64,000 nucleotides of DNA from Desulfuromonas sp. KJ2020 (lineage in GTDB: Bacteria; Desulfobacterota; Desulfuromonadia; Desulfuromonadales; SZUA-540). The stretch covers positions 789,717 through 853,716 of the forward strand of contig NZ_JAKUKE010000003.1 in assembly GCF_024197615.1 (NCBI RefSeq). The letters are read 5' to 3'. Positions 37,629 through 45,796 of this stretch are shown here, piece after piece. The position numbers were made by a program, and so were the translations under genes. The notes under the pieces are model-generated. The model had not been told where the DNA came from and ran no database searches. It was given only the letters and a program-made list of their open reading frames with translations. Each line of letters starts with the position of its first letter. Within the stretch, counting starts at the first letter, position 1.

Positions 37629-38978
37629 TTACGAACGTGTTACCTCTGCAATCGCCTCGTAGGCCACGTCGAGAATCTCTCGCAGTTCGTTTTCCGTGGT
37701 GGTCAAAGGCGGCATGCAGTAAATGACGTTTCCCAATGGCCGAAGAACTACGCCTCGCTCAAGGGCGCATTTGTATACTTCCAGCCCCCTTCTTTCCTGC
37801 CAGGGGTAAGGTATTTTACCGGCTTTCTTCTGGACCATTTCAGCAGCCCAGACCATACCCAACTGCCGGACCTCGCCGACATGGGGCAAAGCCTCAAAGC
37901 GCGACTGGCTGTCGGCTAGCAGGGCTGTTTTAGGGGCAAGGGAGTCCAGAATGTTCTCCTGCTCGAAAATATGGAGAACTTCCACAGCCACGGCGCAGGC
38001 CAGGGGGTTGCCCGTATAGGAGTGGGAATGGAGAAACGCCTTGAGGTCGACGTAATCCCCATAGAAGGCGTCGTACATCCGGTCCGTGGCAAGGACCACG
38101 GCCAGAGGCATGGTGCCCCCCGTGATGCCCTTGGAAAGACACAGGAGATCGGGAGAAACTCCGGCATGATCATTGGCGAACATTTTGCCCGTCCGACCAA
38201 AACCGGTGGCGATTTCGTCAGCGATGTAGTGAACCTCAAACCGGTCGCAGAGTTCGCGCAATTGGCGCAGGTAGCTTGGCGGATAGATGCGCATGCCGGC
38301 AGCTGCCTGCAGAAGAGGCTCGACAATGATGCCGGCTATTTCTTGATGCTGGTCTGCCACTAATTTTCCCAGAGCCTCAAAGCAGGGCGCCGGGCAGGAT
38401 TCCCGCTGCAGTCCGTAGGGACAGCGAAAGCAGTCAGGGCCCTGCACCTGAAATCCCTCCAGCAGGATAGGGCGATAGATGTCCTTGTAGAGGCTGCAGC
38501 CGCTCACCGATAACGCTCCCACTGTTTCACCATGATAGGCGTCCGTCAGGGAGACGAATTTGGTTTTCTGCGGTCGCTGCGTCTGCTGCCAATACTGAAA
38601 GCTCATCTTCAGGGCCGCTTCCACGGCCGAAGAACCGTTGTCCGTAAAAAACACCCGGTTCAGACCCGCCGGAGCCAGACGGCAAAGCCTGCTGGCAAGT
38701 TCCACCGCGGGTTCATGGGTGAAGCCGGCAAAAATATGATGAGAGACTTTGTCGATCTGGGTCTTCAGGGCATTATTGAGGCGCGGGTGGTTGTGACCGA
38801 AGAGATTGACCCACCAGGATGATACGGCATCGATGTAGCGGTGGCCGGATTTGTCTATGAGATAGACCCCCTCGGCGCGCTCAATAGCAATCGGCGGCAG
38901 TTTTTCATGGTCCTTTTGCTGGGTGCAGGGGTGCCAGACATGGTCCCTGTCCAGTTGGAGGAGAGTCTGGGTATCCAT
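37629..38978 (-). CDS. bioA: adenosylmethionine-8-amino-7-oxononanoate aminotransferase
   Basis: 449 residues, class III aminotransferase. It shows HVWHPCTQQKDHEKLPP at the N-terminus, YIDAVSSWWVNLFGH, IADEIATGFGRTGKMFA and the PLP Lys in LCLSKGITGGTMPLA. It converts KAPA to DAPA in biotin synthesis. I chose the ATG at 38978 (AAGGGA 10 bases upstream); an in-frame TTG at 39002 would overlap bioD. Last gene of bioB-bioD-bioA. Confidence 0.95.
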   Translation of the reverse strand: MDTQTLLQLDRDHVWHPCTQQKDHEKLPPIAIERAEGVYLIDKSGHRYIDAVSSWWVNLFGHNHPRLNNALKTQIDKVSHHIFAGFTHEPAVELASRLCRLAPAGLNRVFFTDNGSSAVEAALKMSFQYWQQTQRPQKTKFVSLTDAYHGETVGALSVSGCSLYKDIYRPILLEGFQVQGPDCFRCPYGLQRESCPAPCFEALGKLVADQHQEIAGIIVEPLLQAAAGMRIYPPSYLRQLRELCDRFEVHYIADEIATGFGRTGKMFANDHAGVSPDLLCLSKGITGGTMPLAVVLATDRMYDAFYGDYVDLKAFLHSHSYTGNPLACAVAVEVLHIFEQENILDSLAPKTALLADSQSRFEALPHVGEVRQLGMVWAAEMVQKKAGKIPYPWQERRGLEVYKCALERGVVLRPLGNVIYCMPPLTTTENELREILDVAYEAIAEVTRS

Positions 38979-38985
38979 CACCAAT

Positions 38986-39726
38986 CTATCCCTTGTTTGC
39001 AATCAGGTGGCGAAGGCCGAAATTCATCAGCATCCAGGGGAGGGTGTTCAGCCCGGCAATTTCGTCGGCCAGGGCCGACACAACGTCGCGCCGGCTGCCG
39101 CGATGGTGCGAAAGAACCCCCAGCAGATCGGCGGAAGCCAGGGTTACCAGTGTCTTGGGAGCGGAGGCGCAGGCCTCGTCGGGGGCTTCCGGCATGTTGT
39201 TGATCATGAAGCCGGCACAGGGAATGGACATCCCCTGTGCGGCAAAAGTCGTCAGCAGGGTGTGGTTGACCGTTCCCAGGTCGGGACGGGCTACAACGAC
39301 GAGAGAATAGCCCAATTGTCTGGCGAGATCAGCCAGCAGAAGACCACCGGCCAAGGGAACCATGAGGCCCCCGGCCCCTTCGATCAGAAGGAAGTCATAC
39401 CGTTGCCGGAGGTTTTCGGCCGCAGCCAGGATGACGGAAACGTCGATGGCGCGATCTTCCTTTTTTGCCGCCACCGAAGGAGCCAGCGGGGCTTTGAAAC
39501 GATAAGGGGTGATCAGGTCGGGTTCATCGGTGGAGGCCGCCGCCCATTGCAGGAGTTCGCCATCTTCACCCAGGCGGGTGGTGTCGGCCACGCCGGTTTC
39601 CACGGGCTTCATGACACCGACATTGACCCCACGACCCCGCAGATAAAGGGCAAGGGCCGCCGTAACCATCGTTTTGCCTACACCCGTATCGGTACCTGTT
39701 ACAAAAACACCCGCCTCAGAGTTCAT
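38986..39726 (-). CDS. bioD: dethiobiotin synthetase
   Basis: 246 residues. The P-loop is FVTGTDTGVGKTMVTAAL; DLLLIEGAGGLMVPL-type segment (YDFLLIEGAGGLMVPLAGG) and VVARPDLGTVNHTLLT are characteristic. It closes the ureido ring of dethiobiotin. The ATG at 39726 (GAGGTGG upstream) overlaps the end of bioB by 11 bases. An upstream in-frame start at 39747 is less well spaced. Confidence 0.95.
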   Translation of the reverse strand: MNSEAGVFVTGTDTGVGKTMVTAALALYLRGRGVNVGVMKPVETGVADTTRLGEDGELLQWAAASTDEPDLITPYRFKAPLAPSVAAKKEDRAIDVSVILAAAENLRQRYDFLLIEGAGGLMVPLAGGLLLADLARQLGYSLVVVARPDLGTVNHTLLTTFAAQGMSIPCAGFMINNMPEAPDEACASAPKTLVTLASADLLGVLSHHRGSRRDVVSALADEIAGLNTLPWMLMNFGLRHLIANKG

Positions 39727-40699
39727 GGACTGCCACCTCTGCGTCAATAATCATCTGCCTGTCTTCCTCCAGATTCCGGCCATGCACGGTAAGATAGTTG
39801 CCGACCATCATACCGTTTGCTCCGGCCATGAAAATCATCGATTGCAGGTCGCGCAGGTTCTGTTCACGACCACCGCACACTCTAATACTTCGATCCGGCA
39901 AAATAAAGCGAAACATGGCAATGGCTCGCAGGCAGTCCATGGGAGAGATCGGCGGGCAGTTCTCCAGCGGTGTTCCCTCGACCGGGGTAAGGAAGTTGAG
40001 AGGAACAGAATCCACCTCCAAATCCCGGAGGGTTTCAGCGAGCTCGATGCGCTGCTCCAGAGATTCGCCCAAGCCCAGGATGCCACCGCTGCACACGCGC
40101 ATCCCGGCGGCCTTGGCCAGGCGAACCGTATTCAAGTCCAGTTCGTAGGGATGCGTCGAGCAGATGTTTGGGAAAAAGGAGGGGGCGGTCTCCAGGTTGT
40201 GGTGGTAAGTCACACAGCCGGCTGCAGCTAGCGCCTGCGCGGAGGCATCGTCAAGCAGGCCCAGGGAGGCCGATGGTTCTACCGACAGCTCTCGACGGAT
40301 TTGGCGAATCGCTTGCAAAACCGTATTGAGTTCATCCTCGGTACTTATGGAGGTGCCGCTGGTCACAATGCCGTAGCAATGGGCACCCGCTTGTTGGGCA
40401 GATCGGGCTCCTGAAAAAATTTCCTCTACGGTTTTAAGAGGAAAAACCGGCGCATCGGTCTGGTAGTGGGACGATTGAGCACAAAAAGCACAGTTTTCCG
40501 GGCAAATGCCTGACTTGGCGTTAATAATGGCACACAGGGAGACTTTGGCCGCATGAAACTTCTCTCTGATGCGTTGCGCGCCGGCAAAAAAGTAGCTCAG
40601 CTCAGCATTTTCGGCCTTGAGGATGGTCAGAGCTTCGTCCTTGGTCAGTCTTTCGCCGGAAAGAACCTTCTCGGTTATGTCCAGGGGCCTTTTTAACAT
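39716..40699 (-). CDS. bioB: biotin synthase
   Basis: 327 residues. The radical SAM motif is C66-x3-C70-x2-C73 (SGICPENCAFCAQS), followed by YHQTDAPVFP-like sequence and typical BioB segments such as CVTYHHNLET and GGRE at the end. It inserts sulfur into dethiobiotin using two Fe-S clusters. The ATG at 40699 follows AAAGG and gives MLKRPLDITE; a longer in-frame start at 40744 lies within the promoter. First gene of the bio operon. Confidence 0.95.
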   Translation of the reverse strand: MLKRPLDITEKVLSGERLTKDEALTILKAENAELSYFFAGAQRIREKFHAAKVSLCAIINAKSGICPENCAFCAQSSHYQTDAPVFPLKTVEEIFSGARSAQQAGAHCYGIVTSGTSISTEDELNTVLQAIRQIRRELSVEPSASLGLLDDASAQALAAAGCVTYHHNLETAPSFFPNICSTHPYELDLNTVRLAKAAGMRVCSGGILGLGESLEQRIELAETLRDLEVDSVPLNFLTPVEGTPLENCPPISPMDCLRAIAMFRFILPDRSIRVCGGREQNLRDLQSMIFMAGANGMMVGNYLTVHGRNLEEDRQMIIDAEVAVHEL

Positions 40700-40739
40700 G
40701 GCGTATGCCTTTCTTTGGATGTCTTTCAGAACACCTCCC

Positions 40740-40769
40740 TGCATACTCGATTTGCAAACTATTTGTCAA
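40740..40769 (-). promoter_or_regulatory. bioBDA promoter
   Basis: On the minus strand TTGACA (complement of 40764-40769), 18-base spacer, TATGCA (complement of 40740-40745). The -35 box lies inside the biotin operator half-site. Confidence 0.65.
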
Positions 40770-40794
40770 CCATGCACCACAGGCAGGTTGACGT
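40763..40794. promoter_or_regulatory. BirA-type biotin operator
   Basis: TTGTCAACC at 40763-40771, 14-base spacer, GGTTGACGT at 40786-40794. It matches the known BirA operator form TTGTNAACC-N14/16-GGTTNACAA with two mismatches at one end. It overlaps the bioB -35 box, so BirA with biotinyl-AMP would block transcription of bioBDA. Confidence 0.8.
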
Positions 40795-40838
40795 TTTATT
40801 GAAATTACCATTTCTGTTCGATCCAGTCTCATATCGTA

Positions 40839-40867
40839 TTGACAGTGCAACTCCAATGGTGTAGAAC
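40839..40867 (+). promoter_or_regulatory. promoter for first XRE-cupin gene
   Basis: TTGACA at 40839-40844, 17-base spacer, TAGAAC at 40862-40867; 33 bases before the ATG. Confidence 0.65.
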
Positions 40868-40900
40868 ATCATTTCATTTTTTATTGTTTCAGGGGGAGGC

Positions 40901-41464
40901 ATGGTCAAAAAACTCATCGGAAAAAAGCTCAAAGATACCCGATTGAAAAATGATATGACGATTCAGGACCTGGCTGACAGGTCACGGGTTTCGTCCAACA
41001 TGATCTCGAGGATTGAGAGAGGTCTCACCATACCCTCCGTCGAGATTCTTATGAAACTCGCCAATGCTTTTGGGATGAGTATCAGCTATTTTGTCGAGGA
41101 AGCGGAAAAAGGATCGACCCTGGTCTTTACTCCCAAGGGAAGCGGAGAGCCGATTTTCTTTTTTGAAGACAAACACCAGATTACCAGTCTTACGCAAGGT
41201 ATCCGTGATCCAAGTTTTACTGTTTTTTATGACACAATTGAAGCGGGATGCAGCAGTGGTGAAGGTGGGATGGTTCATACCGGAGAAGAATTCGCCCAAG
41301 TCATTGAAGGATCGCTTGAATTTGTTATCGACGGGGACCGCTACGTGCTGAAGGAAGGAGATTCCCTGGTATTCAAGGCCTCTCTGCCCCATCGATGGCG
41401 CAATCTCCACCAAGGGACTACCCTGGTCCTGTGGGTGGTTTCACCTGCACCACAGGTCGAGTAG
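40901..41464 (+). CDS. XRE-family regulator with cupin sensor domain (copy 1)
   Basis: 187 residues. An XRE helix-turn-helix (about 8-62: MTIQDLADRSRVSSNMISRIERG, TIPSVEILMKLANAFG) is joined to a C-terminal cupin_2 domain (about 108-182: GEEFAQVIEGSLEFVIDGDRY, LKEGDSLVFKASLPHRWRN). Proteins of this layout (PuuR, SutR type) regulate nearby metabolic genes in response to a small ligand. The cupin His/Glu residues that would bind metal are partly present. GGGGGAGG precedes the ATG. The next gene is its paralogue. Confidence 0.9.
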   Translation: MVKKLIGKKLKDTRLKNDMTIQDLADRSRVSSNMISRIERGLTIPSVEILMKLANAFGMSISYFVEEAEKGSTLVFTPKGSGEPIFFFEDKHQITSLTQGIRDPSFTVFYDTIEAGCSSGEGGMVHTGEEFAQVIEGSLEFVIDGDRYVLKEGDSLVFKASLPHRWRNLHQGTTLVLWVVSPAPQVE

Positions 41465-41530
41465 TTCACCTTTTCATCTCGAAAATAGAACGTTTTTATA
41501 TTGAAGATGTGACCACCTGATGAGGTCTTC

Positions 41531-42097
41531 ATGAAAATAAAAAAAATTGTCGGTAAAAAACTCAAGGCAATCCGCTTAAAAAATGACCTGACTATACAGG
41601 AACTGGCCGACAGGTCCACCGTTTCCTCCAACATGATTTCCCGCATCGAACGCGGCCTGACGATTCCCTCCGTCGAAATCCTGATGAAGCTTGCTGGCGT
41701 TTTCAATAAAAGCATCAATTATTTCGTCGAAGAGGTCACCACCACGCATGAGGTGGTTTTTTCATCACCCGGCAAAAGAGACAAGACCGTCTACGACGAT
41801 GAGTTCAACATGCATACCGAATCTTTTACCTCAGGATTGCGCGATCCCCAGTTTTCATCCTTTTTCTGTACGGTAAAGAAGGGGGGAACAAGCGGTCGCA
41901 AGAATATGTACCACCCTGGAGATGAACTCATTTATGTGCTGGAGGGGAGCTTGCTGGTTGACATCGCCGGGGACAAATATACCTTGCACACCGGGGACAG
42001 CCTTTCTTTTAAGTCGCATTTGCCTCATCGATGGGATAATATCGGCGAAAATGATGCCAAGGTCATCTGGACCCTCTCGCCCTTCACAACGATCTGA
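41531..42097 (+). CDS. XRE-family regulator with cupin sensor domain (copy 2)
   Basis: 188 residues, a tandem paralogue of the preceding protein. The HTH is nearly identical (SSNMISRIERGLTIPSVEIL shared exactly), while the linker and cupin domain differ more (HPGDELIYVLEGSLLVDIAGDKY, HTGDSLSFKSHLPHRWDN). The pattern suggests the same or overlapping DNA targets with different ligands. It is 66 bases after copy 1 and 26 bases before the TPR gene. Confidence 0.9.
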   Translation: MKIKKIVGKKLKAIRLKNDLTIQELADRSTVSSNMISRIERGLTIPSVEILMKLAGVFNKSINYFVEEVTTTHEVVFSSPGKRDKTVYDDEFNMHTESFTSGLRDPQFSSFFCTVKKGGTSGRKNMYHPGDELIYVLEGSLLVDIAGDKYTLHTGDSLSFKSHLPHRWDNIGENDAKVIWTLSPFTTI

Positions 42098-42123
42098 ATC
42101 TTTTTGCAAACAGGTTTTCCCTC

Positions 42124-43377
42124 ATGAGTTTCTTCTCCAGACTGTTCAAATCCGATCCTGTCGACGCCCTAAAAAAAGCCTTTGAGCAAAAACAATACGC
42201 CGAAGTGTTGTCCCGGTCGCAAACTCTGGCAATGGAAGAACTCGAACCTGCCATTCGTCAGGAGGTAGAGGGGATTTTGACCGCCGCCGGTGATGCCCTC
42301 GCCCGTATCAACCTTGAAGAAGGAGAAGCTTTTTTGCGCGCCGGCGACAGGGACCGGGCGGCCGACCACTTCGTGTTGGCCTCCACCCAGGCCAAAAGCG
42401 ATTCGTTGCGCGAAAAGATTGAGGAGAATCTGCATTCCACGCGCACCAAAACCTCGACAACAAAATATTCGCCCGCTGGGCACTCGGACAACTGCGCTGG
42501 CAGTTGCTGTCCTCCGGGGGGCACTGCCGGCCCCCTGGATGAGAGCGATTTGCCACCCGAGGAGGAGTTTGAGCTTGTTCTGGCCGGCTACCCCATGGAG
42601 TGGGCGGAAAAATATGTCGATCTGCCCCCTGCCTTCTTTGAAGGGTTTCTTTTTTCCCATCGCGGCGACAGCGATACCGCCCTGACTTTTTTTGAGCAGG
42701 TCCCGGTTGATACCCAAAATGCCATTTTCTTTTTTGAAAGGGGATCTACTTACGGACGGCTGGGCAAGACAGACAAGGCCCTTGCGGATCTGCGGCGATG
42801 TCATGAACTTGAGCCTGAAAGCCTGATAGTCCTTGAAACCCTGATTCATCTTGAAAAATCTACCAAGCAGGGGACCCTGGCAGAGACCCGACTGCAGGAT
42901 CTGCTGGAAAAGGGGTATGAACCTGCTTTTTGTCATGGTCAGTTGGCCGTCCTCAATGCCATCAAACAAGACACGGACAAAGCCTTGGAACACGGTACCC
43001 AGGCAGTTCGGACCGGCTCGAAGGATCCTGAAGTCATTTTTCTGACGGCTTCACTGCTGGAAGGCCGCGACAGGCTGGCAGAGGCTGAAGCTCTTCTGGG
43101 TAAACTTCAGGGGGGTGGTTGTGGCGGGGTTAACATCCCCTTGGCTGAATTTTGGCTACGGCACCAGAAAAACATAGATAAGGCGCTGGAATCTTTCAAA
43201 AAGGCTTCCGCGCACGAACCTCAAAATCTGAAGTGGCCCTTCCGCATGGCTGAGGCCTATCTGGCCAAGGGATGGAAAAGGGAAGGGGAGGACATTATAA
43301 AAAACCTTCTTCAGTCTGGAGATCTTGATCCCCAGCTTGCCCAAAAAGGACAACAGTATCTTGAAGGCGGAAGGTAA
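42124..43377 (+). CDS. tetratricopeptide-repeat protein with a Cys-rich insert
   Basis: 417 residues, no signal peptide, so cytoplasmic. Degenerate TPR helices are seen around 62-90, 175-205, 208-245 and 330-400 (for example FERGSTYGRLGKTDKALADLRRCHELEPES). A low-complexity insert at about 108-140 carries C124, C128 and C129 and Gly/Pro-rich sequence; a second GGGCGG occurs near residue 337. TPR proteins scaffold protein contacts. No partner is evident beyond the two regulators upstream. Function unknown. Confidence 0.75.
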   Translation: MSFFSRLFKSDPVDALKKAFEQKQYAEVLSRSQTLAMEELEPAIRQEVEGILTAAGDALARINLEEGEAFLRAGDRDRAADHFVLASTQAKSDSLREKIEENLHSTRTKTSTTKYSPAGHSDNCAGSCCPPGGTAGPLDESDLPPEEEFELVLAGYPMEWAEKYVDLPPAFFEGFLFSHRGDSDTALTFFEQVPVDTQNAIFFFERGSTYGRLGKTDKALADLRRCHELEPESLIVLETLIHLEKSTKQGTLAETRLQDLLEKGYEPAFCHGQLAVLNAIKQDTDKALEHGTQAVRTGSKDPEVIFLTASLLEGRDRLAEAEALLGKLQGGGCGGVNIPLAEFWLRHQKNIDKALESFKKASAHEPQNLKWPFRMAEAYLAKGWKREGEDIIKNLLQSGDLDPQLAQKGQQYLEGGR

Positions 43378-43413
43378 AATTCCGAGAAGTAGTTGAAAAT
43401 TCTACCTCCTTGG

Positions 43414-43441
43414 TTGACAAGGAATCACCATCAAGTATATT
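43414..43441 (+). promoter_or_regulatory. promoter upstream of the IHF-beta-like gene
   Basis: TTGACA at 43414-43419, 16-base spacer, TATATT at 43436-43441. The predicted leader is about 120 bases long. Confidence 0.65.
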
Positions 43442-43569
43442 TTGCACAGATGGACGGTAGAAACAGGCCGCCACGATGAATCCACGTACGACATGTCTGT
43501 TTTTTCAGGATAAACCAACCACGTGACTGTCGGTTTCGGCTGGCAGGTATTGTTATCCGGGGAGGCCAC

Positions 43570-43845
43570 ATGAACAAGTCGGAATTGGTGGAAGCACTGG
43601 CCGGTGAAAAAAATCTCACCTATAAAAAATCAGAAGAGATTGTCAATATCATCTTCGACTCTATGGCGCAGGAATTGGCCGATGGAGGGAGAATCGAGAT
43701 TCGCGGGTTTGGTAGCTTCGTTGTCAAAGACTACAAGGCCTATACCGGGCGCAATCCTAAGACGGGGGAGATCATTCAGGTCAAACCCAAGCGACTCCCC
43801 TTTTTCAAGGTGGGCAAGGAGTTGCGCGAACGCGTTGACAAATAG
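43570..43845 (+). CDS. ihfB: integration host factor beta-type protein
   Basis: 91 residues, DNABII family. It starts MNKSELVEALAGEKNLTYKKSE and has GGRIEIRGFGSFVV, the arm GRNPKTGEIIQVKPKR and KVGKELRERV. GRIEIRGFGSF and the RERV ending fit IHF-beta better than HU. It probably pairs with the alpha-type protein at 17796 to bend DNA. Monocistronic; GGGGAGG precedes the ATG. Confidence 0.88.
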   Translation: MNKSELVEALAGEKNLTYKKSEEIVNIIFDSMAQELADGGRIEIRGFGSFVVKDYKAYTGRNPKTGEIIQVKPKRLPFFKVGKELRERVDK

Positions 43846-43861
43846 TTGATCTTCTTCTCCC

Positions 43862-43890
43862 AAGCCGGGTTTTTATACCCGGCTTTTTTG
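43862..43890 (+). terminator. terminator after the IHF-beta-like gene
   Basis: 9-bp stem AAGCCGGGT / ACCCGGCTT, loop TTTTAT, then TTTT. Confidence 0.9.
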
Positions 43891-44023
43891 TACCTTCCAC
43901 CGCTCCTTTTTTTGAGAAGGGGGCTCATTCTCCGTACTTTACCTTCGAATAAAATTCCCCCACAATTCTGAAATAAGTTATTGAAACATCAGACATTTTC
44001 CCGTATTGGCAGGGACTTTTGCA

Positions 44024-44052
44024 TTGAAAAAGCGGTGCCTATCAGGTATAGT
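44024..44052 (+). promoter_or_regulatory. promoter for the Na/Pi transporter gene
   Basis: TTGAAA at 44024-44029, 17-base spacer, TATAGT at 44047-44052; 52 bases before the ATG at 44105. Confidence 0.65.
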
Positions 44053-44104
44053 CAGCCCGTTTTTTCCTAATTGTTATTTCTGGATCCCTACAGGAGAGTT
44101 TTTG

Positions 44105-45796
44105 ATGCTGGATATTCTGCTTAATCAGACGCTGATTTTTGGTCTGTTTGGGGGGCTGGGTCTCTTTCTCTTCGGCATGAAAATCATGTCCGAGGGGTTG
44201 CAGAAGGTGGCCGGCGACAAAATGCGGAAAATTCTTTCCGCCCTGACCGCGAACCGTTTTATCAGCACCCTGGTGGGGCTTTCCGTTACGGCTATCATCC
44301 AATCCTCCAGTGCCACTACCGTCATGGTGGTGGGATTTGTCAACGCTGGTCTGATGTCTCTTTATCAGGCCATCGGCGTTGTTCTCGGTGCCAATATCGG
44401 CACCACCATCACCGCTCAGTTGATCGCTTTCAAAATTACTGCCTATGCCCTGCCGGCCATTGGTGCCGGAACGGCTCTTAAGCTTTTTTCGCGAAACAGG
44501 AAGTGGGTTTATGCCGGCGAGATTCTCCTTGGCTTCGGCATCCTCTTTTTCGGTCTGGCCACCATGAAAGAAGCTTTTGAGCCCGTCAAGACCAGCGTCG
44601 AATTCCGCGACATGTTCCTTTTGGTAGGGGATCACTATCTGCTGGGTGTGTTTATCGGGGCGGTGCTGACGATCATTGTTCAAAGCAGCACGGCCACTTT
44701 GGGGATCACCCTCGCTCTCGCGACGAGCGGCATCATCTCTTTTGAGGCCAGTGTAGTGTTGATTCTGGGCGAAAACATCGGCACCACCATCACCGCCAAT
44801 CTGGCTGCTATCGGCACCAATCTCGCTGCCCGACGTACCGCTCTGGCCCACTTTTTATTCAACCTGATCGGCGTTGCCTACATGGTGGCGTTTTTGCCGA
44901 TTTTTATGAACCTGGTGGACATGATTACCCCGGGTGCTGCCGACTTTGTGATCGAAACGCAAAATCAGGCCGCCAGTTTCGGTGGTTCGGTGGGTGATAA
45001 ACCCTTCATTGCCAGGCATATTGCCAACACCCATACCTTGTTCAATATCATCAATACCCTGATTTTTCTTCCCATGATCGGTATCCTGGCTAAACTGTCA
45101 ACTTTGCTGATTAGAGGGAAGGACGTCGAGATGGAATATCATCTCAAATACATAGATAGTCGGGTTCTGAATACGCCGCCCATCGCGCTCGGTCAAGCCC
45201 GGGCCGAAACCAGGCGCATGGCCCAGATGACTCTGGAAATGCTGGAAGGGACCATTGAGTTTTTAGCCGACAATAACGACAAGAGCATCCCGGCCCTTGA
45301 AAAAAAGGAAGAGGCCGTCGATCTGCTGCAACGGGAAATCACAGATTTTCTGGTCGCCCTGTCACAACAGTCGATCTCTCAGGACAGCTCTAAAGACATT
45401 GCCTCGCTGATGCATATGGTCAATGATCTGGAAAGGGTGGGAGACCATTGTGAAAATCTGTGGCGACTGGGTTTGCGACGGAAAGGGGAGAAGGTGACCT
45501 TTTCTGAGATTGCCAACGCCGAAATTCAGGAGATCGGTGAAAAGAGCAAAGATTTTCTTTCCTTTACCGTGCAGGCGCTGGAGCGTCAGGATAAAACCAT
45601 CCAAGAGAAAGCTTCTTTTATGGAAGAAGAAATCGACCAGCTCGAAGAAACTTTCCGGAACAACCACATTGCGCGCCTCAATACGAGCGAATGTGCCGTA
45701 GATCCTGGCCTTATCTTTGTCGACATGCTTCATAACTTTGAAAAAATCGGTGACCACACATTCAATGTTACCAGAGCCATCATTGGCCAGAAGTGA
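44105..45796 (+). CDS. Na+/phosphate cotransporter with C-terminal PhoU-like domain
   Basis: 563 residues. The membrane part (1-345) has two Na/Pi-cotransport repeats, with the QSSSATTVMVVGFV and QSSTATLGITLALA signatures and GANIGTTITA / GENIGTTITA. A C-terminal PhoU-like helical domain (about 375-555) follows. The start is the ATG at 44105 (AGGAG upstream); the longer frame to 44006 would include the promoter. Likely phosphate uptake or efflux. It overlaps the Ppx/GppA gene. Confidence 0.9.
   Translation: MLDILLNQTLIFGLFGGLGLFLFGMKIMSEGLQKVAGDKMRKILSALTANRFISTLVGLSVTAIIQSSSATTVMVVGFVNAGLMSLYQAIGVVLGANIGTTITAQLIAFKITAYALPAIGAGTALKLFSRNRKWVYAGEILLGFGILFFGLATMKEAFEPVKTSVEFRDMFLLVGDHYLLGVFIGAVLTIIVQSSTATLGITLALATSGIISFEASVVLILGENIGTTITANLAAIGTNLAARRTALAHFLFNLIGVAYMVAFLPIFMNLVDMITPGAADFVIETQNQAASFGGSVGDKPFIARHIANTHTLFNIINTLIFLPMIGILAKLSTLLIRGKDVEMEYHLKYIDSRVLNTPPIALGQARAETRRMAQMTLEMLEGTIEFLADNNDKSIPALEKKEEAVDLLQREITDFLVALSQQSISQDSSKDIASLMHMVNDLERVGDHCENLWRLGLRRKGEKVTFSEIANAEIQEIGEKSKDFLSFTVQALERQDKTIQEKASFMEEEIDQLEETFRNNHIARLNTSECAVDPGLIFVDMLHNFEKIGDHTFNVTRAIIGQK

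Noticed and set aside
44006-44024. Sigma-54-like sequence TTGGCAGGGACTTTTGC
   Set aside because: The GG-GC distance is one base too long; a good sigma-70 promoter lies just downstream.
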